A DNA stretch of 64,000 nt, from positions 62,001-126,000 of the forward strand of contig NZ_NKHR01000007.1 of assembly GCF_014467285.1 (NCBI RefSeq), given 5' to 3'. Within the stretch, counting starts at the first letter, position 1, and each line of letters opens with the position of its first letter. The position numbers and the translations under genes were made by a program. Under the pieces are notes generated by a model. That model ran no database searches. It had not been told where the DNA came from and was given only the letters and a program-made list of their open reading frames with translations. Source of the DNA: Xenorhabdus sp014467285 (GTDB lineage Bacteria; Pseudomonadota; Gammaproteobacteria; Enterobacterales; Enterobacteriaceae). Below are positions 36,172-45,739 of this stretch, piece after piece.

Positions 36172-39008
36172 AAGCTGGAATTCCCTTTGATTTCAGAGAG
36201 GGTAAATTGGTGTTTCCTGGCAAGTGCCATAATGTCGAGAACTTGTCTGGCGGAAATATTCCCGTATGAAAAGTTGCCTTGATACTGTTCCAGCGCCAGT
36301 AAAATGGTTTCTGTCATACAGGCATAAAGCTGCCCTTCACCCAAGTAGGCTCTGACTCTGGGATCAAGGCTGTCATGATAAGGCGTCTGGACAATACCGC
36401 CTCGCAGGATCTGGATGTCAGGCCGGTTAATTAAATCGTCATCAGACAGGTTATGCGGCACAGAAATATCACAAACAATGCCCCCTGTTTTTATCTTGTC
36501 TACCGGAATAAAGGCTTCTGAAGCATTAGCGGCACAGACAATGACGTCACAATGCTCAATATCAGAAATATTCTGGGAAATACGAACGAAGGATTGATCA
36601 GCATGATGCTGGTTCAGGTAGTGATCTATCGCCTCACCCACCGCTTTTCCTGTAAGGAAATTCGCTGGCATTGATGAAAGGCAATCCACTACACGTTTTG
36701 CCAAGCCGCCCATAACAGGCTGAGAATTAACTACAAATTGTTCATGGATGTTTTGATAAATCTGGTATTTCACTTCATTCAGTTTTTTCACTGAACCATG
36801 ATTATTACTGCCAACCAGTACCATTTCCTGAGATTGCGGCCCCAGAATTTCGGCATAAACACGACCGATATTTCCCGCGCCCCCAATCACTGCTATGCGC
36901 ATTTGGGTAATATCCTGATGCAGCATGCTCTTTTGTAAGGCTTCAATTCCCATCCCCACCGTCAAAGCATTGCCCGTCGTCACGCTTATCTGGTTATTTT
37001 TTACTGACTTACCATTGTTGGTAATAATAGAGGTAAACATACCTAATCCAACCACGGTATTACCGGCCTGCGCCGCCTGAGCAACACGAATATCAATTTC
37101 ATGCCGCAGCCTTTCTAAATCATTTTGTGCCAGCGCTGACTTGATCATTTTTGAGGTTACAGGGATCGGATACAGCGTAAAACTCACCGATTGACCATTA
37201 GCTGAGCGAATACGTGCAGGTTTAAACGGTTTGGTCGCAAGATTAAAGCTGGCGTTTTCGACAAATAACGCCATTTCTTCGTCGCTGAACAGAACAAACG
37301 AAGGATCAACTTCTTTCAGCCAATCCGCCGAAATCAAATGATTCACAAAAGCGGCCTTATAATCTGCTTCACTGTCATCTTCTTTATCCTCATTTCTGCG
37401 GCGATAATCCGCAATAATGGCCGGAAGTGGTTTCCCAAGCAGAGGAGCGACAATAAAGCCAGCGTTGGCATGATGAATAGCCAGACAAACGCGGGAAAGT
37501 GCTTCAATAAAACGGATAACCTGTGGAAGATCCAAAAATACTGAAGGCTCTACACGGATTACGTTAGCTGCACTACCGGAAGGTGCCACTCGAATATGGC
37601 TGCCACACAGTAAATGCCCGCTGATCACATAACCCAAGCCACTTTGTACTGAGATATTTTGCAAAATGTAGGAATCTGAATTAACCACATCATAAAATTC
37701 GATTCCCCAAATCAATCCCTTTCCGCGAACCTCCCGAATAACATCCGGGTATTGTGCTTTTAAATCTTCCAGCCGTGTTTTGAATTCATTTCCCAGTTGG
37801 GTGACTTGTGTCAGCAACTTACGCTGATCAGCATGCAGCAGGTTTATATAATCAAGCGCAACCCGACAGGAGAAATCATCTTCGCCAAACGTTGAACTTT
37901 GGATTAAATCGAATCCGGGCGTAAAACTTTCCTGACGGATAGCAACCACCCCAATTTTGACATACCCACCCCCCAATGCTTTGGAGAGCACATAATAATC
38001 TGCATCAATGCCCGCATCACTCGAAGCAACCAAGAACCCACACCGCCCTGATCCCGCCTGTACTTCATCAGCAACAACCGGGCATCCAAGGATTTGTTTT
38101 AATCGGTTGATGCCAGCAACTTGTTCTGCATTGAGGGGATAAACGCCGCCTTCTCCCTGAACGGGTTCTACCAGCAATGCCGCAACGGTTCTGACTCTCT
38201 TTTTGCTCAAAACAATTTGACCGTTCACTTCCTGCGGCAACCATATCCAACCATTTAAAATGTCATTGGTTTTTTCCCCCATTTCGGCAAATTCCGCCAA
38301 TTGGGCAGAAGAGAGGAAATGCGTGTTAATTTTCAGCCGCTTCAAATAATCGCGATACATGCCACCATGTGTACAGTTCGCTGTCACCATCATCTTTCCA
38401 TGAAAAGCATGTTCAAGAGCGAGGAAGATCGGCTTTGAATCTAACTGGGCTTGATTGAATACAGACAAAGCCAGCTTAATCTCTTGAGCCGTAGGATTTT
38501 CTGCCAGCCGCAATTGCTGTTTCTGCTCTTGTGTCAGGACTATTTCAGCCCCGTTTTCCAGTATGTTGGCAGCCTGAGCCGCTTCCTGCCCTAGTGCGAG
38601 CAATTGTGCATTACGTGTAAATTCGACACTTTTCAATGCAACTTCCATTGATTCTGCTCCCGTACTGGCAAAGCAGAATACAAAATCGCCACGGGTTGCA
38701 GTTTCTTCTTTCAACAACGTATTCAGTCTTTCTGCCAACAACGCAGCGGGCTTTCTGATAGAAAACTGGTTATGAACCGGTATTTCTTCATCAAGATAGC
38801 TTTTGATTTTTTCTCTGATGACAGGGGAATTGTGCCCAAGTAATGTCGCACCATATCCTCCCAGAAGATCCAATACTTCAATTTCCTGTCCATCTTCATC
38901 TTTGTAATAGAGAAAATTTCCAGAAGCCCGGTGGTAAGTCTTGTTTAAACCAATAGAAGCCAAAGCACGGGTAAGCAGAGGCTTACAAAATGCAGCATAA
39001 CTTTCCAT
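36168..39008 (-). CDS. Aminotransferase fused to acyl-ACP reductase (aldehyde-forming)
   Basis: 946 residues. Residues ~20-510 are a class III PLP aminotransferase: ASTGAESMEVALK (phosphate loop), LVEPVQGEGG, VVADEVQAGSGR with Asp314 and LSKALGGG with Schiff-base Lys343. Residues ~560-945 match cyanobacterial acyl-ACP reductase (AAR): VGLGMFTSIITNNG, TTGNALTVGMGIEA, IAVIGGAGNIGRVY (NADPH turn 709-715) and GQLYACMTETILLALE with Cys897 at the place of the nucleophilic Cys of the Synechococcus enzyme. The fusion should reduce an ACP-bound acyl chain to an aldehyde and aminate it to a primary amine, as proposed for TamH in tambjamine synthesis. Its operon partners supply the ACP and ketosynthases. 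Confidence 0.88.
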   Translation of the reverse strand: MESYAAFCKPLLTRALASIGLNKTYHRASGNFLYYKDEDGQEIEVLDLLGGYGATLLGHNSPVIREKIKSYLDEEIPVHNQFSIRKPAALLAERLNTLLKEETATRGDFVFCFASTGAESMEVALKSVEFTRNAQLLALGQEAAQAANILENGAEIVLTQEQKQQLRLAENPTAQEIKLALSVFNQAQLDSKPIFLALEHAFHGKMMVTANCTHGGMYRDYLKRLKINTHFLSSAQLAEFAEMGEKTNDILNGWIWLPQEVNGQIVLSKKRVRTVAALLVEPVQGEGGVYPLNAEQVAGINRLKQILGCPVVADEVQAGSGRCGFLVASSDAGIDADYYVLSKALGGGYVKIGVVAIRQESFTPGFDLIQSSTFGEDDFSCRVALDYINLLHADQRKLLTQVTQLGNEFKTRLEDLKAQYPDVIREVRGKGLIWGIEFYDVVNSDSYILQNISVQSGLGYVISGHLLCGSHIRVAPSGSAANVIRVEPSVFLDLPQVIRFIEALSRVCLAIHHANAGFIVAPLLGKPLPAIIADYRRRNEDKEDDSEADYKAAFVNHLISADWLKEVDPSFVLFSDEEMALFVENASFNLATKPFKPARIRSANGQSVSFTLYPIPVTSKMIKSALAQNDLERLRHEIDIRVAQAAQAGNTVVGLGMFTSIITNNGKSVKNNQISVTTGNALTVGMGIEALQKSMLHQDITQMRIAVIGGAGNIGRVYAEILGPQSQEMVLVGSNNHGSVKKLNEVKYQIYQNIHEQFVVNSQPVMGGLAKRVVDCLSSMPANFLTGKAVGEAIDHYLNQHHADQSFVRISQNISDIEHCDVIVCAANASEAFIPVDKIKTGGIVCDISVPHNLSDDDLINRPDIQILRGGIVQTPYHDSLDPRVRAYLGEGQLYACMTETILLALEQYQGNFSYGNISARQVLDIMALARKHQFTLSEIKGNSSL

Positions 39009-39022
39009 AGTGAACCCTATTG

Positions 39023-39778
39023 TTAATTAAAATTTTCAATCAATTCTGTTGAGGACATAACGTCAACTATGTCGTTGATAAAATTCAGTGTTTCGGCGGA
39101 ATAACTTCCTTCATGATATATGCGGTTCAGAGAGGCGATATCGATAATCGGGTAATCTTCCTGTACTGAACGGGTTAAAATGAAGGTAACGCCAAATTCA
39201 ACAAACGTTTCAGCAGCATCAGATTGCGGGACACCGCCAACTCTCCCCATACCGGAAGCCACAACTAACGCATAATCAACGACTCCGTTATTCAGTAATA
39301 GCTCCGCTTCTTTAAACGCAGAGAGCAATCCCATATTTCCACGGAGAAACGAGGCACAATCCCCTTGAAGGCCCAGTTCCTGAGAAAGCACGCCCAGCAG
39401 GTTATTACTGAGCGACAGGGCGATTAAGAAAGGGTTGATCCGCTCTGATGTCCACATAGTCTGATAAATATCATTTTCACTTCTTATCCCATCGGGTTCC
39501 CATTCTGGCAGCAGTTCACAAGGCATTGGATGAAGGTAGCCATACTGGGTGGCATACAACCCGAATTTTATTGTGGGATCGTCAATGTCCAGTCCCGCTG
39601 ACAGTAATAGCTTTCTGGTTGCAATCAGGCACTTCTCCGTCCCGCGGGAATAAAAACGCCTGAGTTTGCTATGTTTAATCAACGTCCTGTCATCCTTGTC
39701 AGAACCCGAACGATTAAATTGTGGGTGATCACAGTTAAGGTGATAACCAATGAGTCGGATTTTTTTACTTTCCATCAT
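39023..39778 (-). CDS. Truncated thiolase-fold ketosynthase-like protein without active Cys
   Basis: 251 residues from ATG 39778, which overlaps the preceding ketosynthase stop by 14 nt and has GGGGA upstream. LSNNLLGVLSQELGLQGDCASFLRGNMGLLSAFKEAELLL resembles the N-terminal half of ketosynthases around the nucleophile, but the Cys is offset (GDCASFLRG) and the C-terminal half with the two His is missing. It may be a chain-length or scaffold partner, like a chain-length factor fragment. Function not known. Confidence 0.55.
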   Translation of the reverse strand: MMESKKIRLIGYHLNCDHPQFNRSGSDKDDRTLIKHSKLRRFYSRGTEKCLIATRKLLLSAGLDIDDPTIKFGLYATQYGYLHPMPCELLPEWEPDGIRSENDIYQTMWTSERINPFLIALSLSNNLLGVLSQELGLQGDCASFLRGNMGLLSAFKEAELLLNNGVVDYALVVASGMGRVGGVPQSDAAETFVEFGVTFILTRSVQEDYPIIDIASLNRIYHEGSYSAETLNFINDIVDVMSSTELIENFN

Positions 39779-41039
39779 ATTCCCCAATAACCAGGCACGA
39801 ATTAATGCCACCGAACCCAAACGAATTTGTTATCGCGTTGCGCACAGGCACAGGCCGCCCTTGTTGTGGAACGTAATCCAAATCACAGAGAGGATCAGGG
39901 ACTTCAAGGTTGATGGTGGGAGGAATGAAATGTTTTTTCACAGTCAAAACCGTTGCAACGGCTTCTACCGCCCCCGCAGCCGCTATCCAATGCCCCAACA
40001 TGGATTTGATTGATGATACTAATGGCGGTTGAGTGCCAAAAATGCGTTTGATGACTGACGTTTCCAGTTCATCATTCAGGGGAGTGGATGTGCCATGGGC
40101 ATTGATATAATCAATCTGGTGCAGCCGCAATCCACTATCACTGATAGCCTGCCTGATAGCGCTTTCCGCGCCGATACCATCGGGATGGGGGGCTGTCAGC
40201 TTATAGGCATCAAGGGAAGCACCATAACCTTTAATCTCAGCATAGATTCTGGCTCCCCTGCGCAGTGCACTTTCTTCACTCTCAAGCACCAAAAACGCCC
40301 CACCTTCACCCGCAACCAGCCCACTGCGATGTTTATCAAAGGGGCGGCAAAGCTTGCTTCCCCATTTTTCTGTTACGGCAGTTGCCCCCAATAAATTCAA
40401 TCCGACTAATGTGCGCAGGCTAATGACGGAATCGGCCCCACCCGCCAGCATGATAGAAGCCTCCTGCCTTTTGATAGCCTGACATGCCAACCCAATGGCA
40501 TGCGTTGCGCCAGCACACGCCGCATTCAGATTAGCAACAGGGCCGGTTAACCCAAACCGGCGGGCAATTGCCATGACCATGCCATCATTACTGCATCTTA
40601 TGCCGGAATAGGGACTCAGATTATGACGTTGCTGAAACATAGCCTGCATGACCGATCCATCATGATGACGCCCCAGATGCCTGTCATTTTCAGTGATATC
40701 AGAGATTCCGCTGCATCCATAAATCCCCATGCGTTCCTCTGCCAACAATCGTGGTTCCAACTCTGCATCTTCCAATGCCTTCGCTGCGGCAATCACTCCC
40801 ATCACACCACGTTTGTCTGTCATGCCTGCCTCCGGCAAGTCGCCGGGGTTCCGGGCAAGCAATGTATCAAAATCAATTTGGGCTGCATATTTAATCGGCA
40901 ACGCCCCATTATCCGCAAACATTAAGGGCTTAACGGCAGACTCTCCATCACACAGTTTTTTCCAGAAAGCCTCAATATCAGTCCCGAAGGCACTGACGAT
41001 CCCCATACCTGTTACCACCACACGATGTTCAGAAATCAT
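39765..41039 (-). CDS. Beta-ketoacyl-ACP synthase, FabF type
   Basis: 424 residues from ATG 41039 (GGAGGA upstream; start and upstream stop share one base, TGATG). Nucleophile in NLNAACAGATHAIG, His motifs NAHGTSTPLND and SMLGHWIAAAGAVE: a complete Cys-His-His triad. It ends NSFGFGGINSCLVI as in FabF. It should perform decarboxylative condensation on the ACP of this operon. It is the most canonical of the four ketosynthase-like proteins. Confidence 0.92.
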   Translation of the reverse strand: MISEHRVVVTGMGIVSAFGTDIEAFWKKLCDGESAVKPLMFADNGALPIKYAAQIDFDTLLARNPGDLPEAGMTDKRGVMGVIAAAKALEDAELEPRLLAEERMGIYGCSGISDITENDRHLGRHHDGSVMQAMFQQRHNLSPYSGIRCSNDGMVMAIARRFGLTGPVANLNAACAGATHAIGLACQAIKRQEASIMLAGGADSVISLRTLVGLNLLGATAVTEKWGSKLCRPFDKHRSGLVAGEGGAFLVLESEESALRRGARIYAEIKGYGASLDAYKLTAPHPDGIGAESAIRQAISDSGLRLHQIDYINAHGTSTPLNDELETSVIKRIFGTQPPLVSSIKSMLGHWIAAAGAVEAVATVLTVKKHFIPPTINLEVPDPLCDLDYVPQQGRPVPVRNAITNSFGFGGINSCLVIGEYDGK

Positions 41040-42139
41040 CACTGTTCTCCTCCGTTAAGCATCCCCATACGAAGTAAAATGGCAGTACATTGATTTTCCA
41101 GCCCATGAACCAGTATCCATGTCAGACCAGAAGAGTGCGGGTAGCGGGCATTTCGATTAACGTTATCGATAGCCATGCCTTTTTTATGTATCTCAATCGC
41201 CAGATTAATCGCTACAAAGGGAGCCGCTGCTCCGCAGTATCCCAATGCGTTATCAAGGTTAAATTGCGCCGCAGACGGGAACGTGTCATAAACCTGCCCT
41301 GTAAACTCATCTGTGATTTTCCCGACATGAATTATTTGAGCGGATGAGCCATTTTCCCCCGACACCTTTTCCTCCGACATCCAAGCCAGAAGGCACCCAA
41401 TGTGATCACGATGGTGAAGGAGAGTGCGAAACACCTGAGAAATTTCACTGTCCGCATGATGGCTATCTTCGTGCAACGTAATAAATGAAGCTGCTTCTGC
41501 GGGTATCCACGGAACACCGTTAATGAGGTGCTCATACGCAAGGTAATACCATGTGGAGATCTTCTGGCTACCTCCCCCACACAACACAAACTGGCTGCGT
41601 TTTTCTTTAATACTGTAATAACCTTCCAAAAGGGCATTTCCCCCGGCATCGACATGAGGAGAAAAGAATCCATTATCTCCGGTAATATCGAGATGCTGAG
41701 ATAGATGGCTGGCTGTTGAAGTATTTAACAGTGTCAATCCCATCAATGGGGGCGTTTCAATTAATGCCCTTGCAACATAATCCTCATCATCTTTTGCATC
41801 AAAAGCGATGGGAGTTGAACTATCGTCGGCATCACTGGTTCCCAGTCCAATGAATAACCCGCGTTGTTCAGGAGAAAACCTGTTGCCAATGCTATTTTCC
41901 CAAGTCTTAATTCCCGTATAAAGCACCCATCGGCTTTGTGCATTCGCGACCCGCCGGACAATCTTATCCATACGTGGCATGGCAAAAGCGGTTTCATCAA
42001 TGTACCGTTCGCCTAAGATATTGGGCGAATGTGAGGGACTGGCTGGTAAATGAACGTTTTGTACTCTGCCATGAATAATGTCATCCACACTCAGGCCATC
42101 AGGCAGCAAACTCGTTCCACTGGTAATATAAATACCCAT
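41039..42139 (-). CDS. Ketosynthase homologue lacking the active-site Cys (chain-length-factor-like)
   Basis: 366 residues. The overall thiolase fold is visible (RGLFIGLGTSD, FSPHVDAGGNALLEGYYSI, FVLCGGGSQKIS, NLDNALGYCGAAAPFVAINLAI), but the nucleophile position reads VDAGG with Asp, and the first His motif is not present. In type II PKS a paired chain-length factor is such a dead partner. It follows the first ketosynthase by 4 bp and overlaps the next by 1, so the three are translated together. Confidence 0.75.
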   Translation of the reverse strand: MGIYITSGTSLLPDGLSVDDIIHGRVQNVHLPASPSHSPNILGERYIDETAFAMPRMDKIVRRVANAQSRWVLYTGIKTWENSIGNRFSPEQRGLFIGLGTSDADDSSTPIAFDAKDDEDYVARALIETPPLMGLTLLNTSTASHLSQHLDITGDNGFFSPHVDAGGNALLEGYYSIKEKRSQFVLCGGGSQKISTWYYLAYEHLINGVPWIPAEAASFITLHEDSHHADSEISQVFRTLLHHRDHIGCLLAWMSEEKVSGENGSSAQIIHVGKITDEFTGQVYDTFPSAAQFNLDNALGYCGAAAPFVAINLAIEIHKKGMAIDNVNRNARYPHSSGLTWILVHGLENQCTAILLRMGMLNGGEQ

Positions 42140-42142
42140 GAT

Positions 42143-43408
42143 TTATCCCCCGGCCCGTTTCAGGATCAAACTGCTATTTTCCCCGCCAAAACCAAAGGAA
42201 TTACTCATGATGTAATTGACGGACATAGCTTTTGCTGAATTGTTGACATTAATCACGCCATCCATTTTTCCTGAATCAGAAAAATTTAAGCTAGGAAGAA
42301 TGAGTCCATTTTTCAGTGTCTCAATGGAAAGTATGGCCTCCAATAACCCACTCACGGCGAGTGAATGCCCCGTCGCTGATTTGGTGGATATAACCGGAGG
42401 ATTATGGGAGAAAAGCGCATTAATCGCTTTGCTTTCCGCGAGATCATTACTCACCGTGGAAGTACCGTGAGAATTAATATGGTCTATTTCTTCCGGTAAT
42501 AACCCCGCCTCTTGTAACGCCGCAGACATACAGGTGAGATAATATTGACCAGATAAGTCCGTGGATGTCATTTTATATCCCTCAGACAGGCGGGATATTC
42601 CTGCAATTTCTCCCAATATTGGCGCTCTTCTGGCAATGGCATAAGAATAGCGCTCTACAACTAAAAACGCAGACGCATCGGCCAGAACACAGCCTGCTCT
42701 GTCTTTATCAAAAGCCCGTGAAGATTGATGTAAATCCGCAAAGTTACCGTCATAAAGTGCCCTGACTTTTTTAAACAATACCTGCATGATCGGATGAGTG
42801 GCTTCTTCTGAGGCACCAACCAATGCGATATCAAGTTTGCCACTTTTGAGATTCTGATATGCGGAATAAAGCGCACTCATACCTGCGATACAGGCATCAC
42901 TGTAAACCTTTGGCAAAGCCGGAACATGCAAACGCTTCGCCAGCTCCTCAACAATTTCATAAGGGGGCACTAATGCCCCAACATGTTCAATATCAATATA
43001 TTTTGATGACAGGAGTCTTTCTTCATTGACATAATGAGACAAGGATTTACTGTCAAGAAACATCTTATTATTGGCAAAGAATAATTCACAGTTAGCCTGA
43101 TTCAGTACTTCACCTGTTAATCCTGCCATGCGCAGACTATTTGATGCTGCATTATAGGCCATCAAAAAAACACGATTATCGGATAATTGTCCTGCAAAAT
43201 TGAATTGACTACGTAACCTATCTATATCTTCCGACGATAACTTGGCACTAGGAATGTTTGTTATTCCATATTCCTTTAATAACTCATCTTCACAGATAAG
43301 TGATTTCCCTTCTGCCAATGAATTAAATAAATCACTTGGGCAATCATGATTACGAACAATCAAACCATAACCGGTTACAACAATTTTATCTGTAGGTACA
43401 CCAGCCAT
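42143..43408 (-). CDS. Beta-ketoacyl-ACP synthase, divergent
   Basis: 421 residues from ATG 43408 with AAGG upstream; an upstream GTG at 43420 is weaker. Nucleophile in YSDACIAGMSALYSA, His motifs INSHGTSTVSND and SATGHSLAVSGLLE, terminal NSFGFGGENSSLIL. All three catalytic residues are present. The N-terminal half is unusual (SKSLSHYVNEERLLSSKY). It directly follows the ACP gene. Confidence 0.88.
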   Translation of the reverse strand: MAGVPTDKIVVTGYGLIVRNHDCPSDLFNSLAEGKSLICEDELLKEYGITNIPSAKLSSEDIDRLRSQFNFAGQLSDNRVFLMAYNAASNSLRMAGLTGEVLNQANCELFFANNKMFLDSKSLSHYVNEERLLSSKYIDIEHVGALVPPYEIVEELAKRLHVPALPKVYSDACIAGMSALYSAYQNLKSGKLDIALVGASEEATHPIMQVLFKKVRALYDGNFADLHQSSRAFDKDRAGCVLADASAFLVVERYSYAIARRAPILGEIAGISRLSEGYKMTSTDLSGQYYLTCMSAALQEAGLLPEEIDHINSHGTSTVSNDLAESKAINALFSHNPPVISTKSATGHSLAVSGLLEAILSIETLKNGLILPSLNFSDSGKMDGVINVNNSAKAMSVNYIMSNSFGFGGENSSLILKRAGG

Positions 43409-43504
43409 AGTTATTTTCACCTTAATAACATGCTATTAAAGCCGAATTTTTTCTATTTACGTTCAAAAATAAAACATTATTTTTTTATACATTCAGAGTG
43501 AATC

Positions 43505-43969
43505 TTATGATTTAACCTGAATATCTGAACAATATTTTTCTATTTCACCAATAATGAGCTCATCGGCGGTTTTTCCATTAGATTCACACACTGCCTGACA
43601 TAATGAAGCCCAGTTTTGTACATTGGTTTCACCAAATACGTCACCCAGCGTATTAATCGTTTCCAACTGCTCGTCTGTATAGCTATAACAGCTATTAATG
43701 AGTAATCCCTTACCTTCTGGTGTGAGGGAATCCCCATTCAATAGCCTTGACAATACACTTTCAGAGAGAATTTCCTGAGCATGAGCAAAAACACTTTTAG
43801 TCGGCATCGTTATTTTAAACTTTTTACCCAAATTAAATGACAAATCGATAACATCTAAAGAATCAGCCCCCAACTCGTTAATTAATGAAGAATTTTCTTT
43901 AATGTTATTTTCTTCCATAAAAAGAATAGAGGAGAGCTCCTCACTTACAGCAGAGACATATTTATTCAT
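43505..43969 (-). CDS. Acyl carrier protein with C-terminal extension
   Basis: 154 residues. Residues 1-80 are an ACP: the motif LINELGADSLDVIDLSFNLG contains the Ser that receives phosphopantetheine. The last ~75 residues (YSYTDEQLETINTLGDVFGE, LCQAVCESNGKTADEL) are extra; normal ACPs have ~80 residues. The extension may dock the dedicated enzymes. First gene of the operon, AGGTG before ATG. No phosphopantetheinyl transferase is in the window. Confidence 0.92.
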   Translation of the reverse strand: MNKYVSAVSEELSSILFMEENNIKENSSLINELGADSLDVIDLSFNLGKKFKITMPTKSVFAHAQEILSESVLSRLLNGDSLTPEGKGLLINSCYSYTDEQLETINTLGDVFGETNVQNWASLCQAVCESNGKTADELIIGEIEKYCSDIQVKS

Positions 43970-44862
43970 ACAGCACCTGTTCTAAATTAAATTAATTAGC
44001 AATCAACACCAAGGAGAATATTAAATTCTCACAAATCTTTTATTTGTGTCAATTAATAAAAACCACTTGTAACAACAAAAATAATTATGCCAGGAATCAA
44101 TTTTTAAATAATTAATTTAAAAGTGATAATCTATCTCTTAAAGAAGTTCGCTCAAATAAAACAATTCTATCTAACCATTTGTTTTTAATAAAAAAATACC
44201 AATAAAGAATATCACTAAAAGAAAAAATCACTCATTAAAAATATCAATGCCAATTTATTTATAAATGATGATAAACATCCGTAATAGACCTCATTCACCA
44301 AACAAAATGAAAATTATTCATATTTAATGCGAAAAACATTAATAACAAAAACCTAAATTACAAAGTCACAATTAAATACAATAAGACAAATCCCATAAAA
44401 AATGACTAATTGGCCTTTTATTAACTAGAATCAATATTGGAACGGGAAGTGTTATATTATTTTATTATTATCCAGTTCTGCTAGTGATTTAATCTATAAT
44501 TATAGCCACTGTCACATACTCTATGTTGGAATAACACCAAATAGGTATGATGCCAACCTGACGATCAACATGACTAACAAGAAATCACTTTTGCAGTATC
44601 ATCGATGAATTGGCGTTAATCGACTAATTCAAAGAATACTCCGGCTCAGATATAGGAAATTCAGATAAGCTATGAGGCTAAACACCTAAAACAGTAATCT
44701 GAAATATAATGTCCATAAATATCCCTTTTAAAATAAAAAATATTAATATTATGTAATAATATTATTTGGTTACTTTCCCTCAAAATAAGATGTATGTCAC
44801 TGAATGTTACAATTCAGATGGTAAATTTCTTTTTCCGAAGAAAAAACATTCAGGGAGTTATT
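43970..44862. other. 0.9-kb AT-rich intergenic region with divergent promoters
   Basis: Long, strongly AT-rich region between the ACP operon and the acetoin-reductase-like gene. It must hold both promoters. I see no ORF with a coding look and no RNA gene. Length and composition suggest silencing by H-NS-like proteins. Confidence 0.6.
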
Positions 44863-45648
44863 ATGTCTAGTAGCCTGAAAGGTAAAGTTGCTTTAGTCAC
44901 TGGTGCAGCGCAAGGAATTGGTCGTAGTATTGCGCTCAAGTTAGCCAAAGAAGGGGCTAATCTTTCTCTGGTAGATCTCAAGGTTGATAAACTCGGAGAA
45001 GTGAAAAAAGAAGTTAAGAGTTTTGGTGTCAACGCCACCATTGTCGTTGCAGATATCAGTCAAAGAGACGAAGTTTATCGCGCAGTCGAACATACAGTAA
45101 CTGAGTTAAATGGCTTTGATATTATGATTAACAATGCCGGCATTGTGCAGGTAAAACCTATCTCTGATGTGCAACCAGAAGACTTAAACAAAATCATCGA
45201 TATCAATATCGGTGGTGTTCTTTGGGGAATTCAGGCTGCCGCTGCACAATTCCTGAAATTAGGTCAAAAAGGAAAAATCATTAATGCCGCTTCCGTTGCC
45301 GGTCATGACGGTTTCGCTATGTTCAGTGTATATTCAGCGACCAAATTTGCCGTACGCGCTCTGACTCAATCAGCAGCCAAAGAATATGCCGATGCAGGTA
45401 TCACTGTGAACGCATACTGTCCAGGTATTGTCGATACGGATATGTGGAGAGAAATAGATGAGCGTTTTACCGAAATTACAGGTTCATCAAAAGGTGAAAC
45501 CTTTAAAAAATATGCTGATACTATTGCATTAGGAAGAGCAGAAGCCCCGGAGGATGTTGCAAACTTAGTCGCATTTCTCGCAAGCGAAGATTCTGATTAT
45601 ATTACCGGTCAATCAATTATTACTGATGGTGGAATGGTTTATCGGTAG
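44863..45648 (+). CDS. Acetoin/diacetyl reductase (2,3-butanediol dehydrogenase)-like SDR
   Basis: 261 residues from ATG 44863 (AGGGAG upstream); the upstream start at 44794 adds an unlikely N-terminus. ALVTGAAQGIGRSIA, MINNAGIV, NAASVAGHDG and YSATK are the SDR active site; GGVLWGIQAAAAQF, NAYCPGIVDTDMW and EDSDYITGQSIITDGG follow Klebsiella BudC closely. It interconverts diacetyl, acetoin and butanediol with NAD(H). It is divergent from the ACP operon and could be a separate function. Confidence 0.82.
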   Translation: MSSSLKGKVALVTGAAQGIGRSIALKLAKEGANLSLVDLKVDKLGEVKKEVKSFGVNATIVVADISQRDEVYRAVEHTVTELNGFDIMINNAGIVQVKPISDVQPEDLNKIIDINIGGVLWGIQAAAAQFLKLGQKGKIINAASVAGHDGFAMFSVYSATKFAVRALTQSAAKEYADAGITVNAYCPGIVDTDMWREIDERFTEITGSSKGETFKKYADTIALGRAEAPEDVANLVAFLASEDSDYITGQSIITDGGMVYR

Positions 45649-45690
45649 TCTTGAAAATATAAGGGAATGTTATCGTCGCTATGTACAAAT

Positions 45691-45716
45691 CCCCAGAACT
45701 GAATCTGGGGGTTTTT
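45691..45716 (+). terminator. Intrinsic terminator after the acetoin-reductase-like gene
   Basis: CCCCAGA-ACTGAA-TCTGGGG followed by GTTTTTAT. Confidence 0.85.
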
Positions 45717-45739
45717 ATCAAAACAGACTTACTCAAACC

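Noticed and set aside
43970..44862. CRISPR, tRNA or small RNA in the large AT-rich gap
   Set aside because: No direct repeats with spacers, cloverleaf or strong terminator-linked structure seen.
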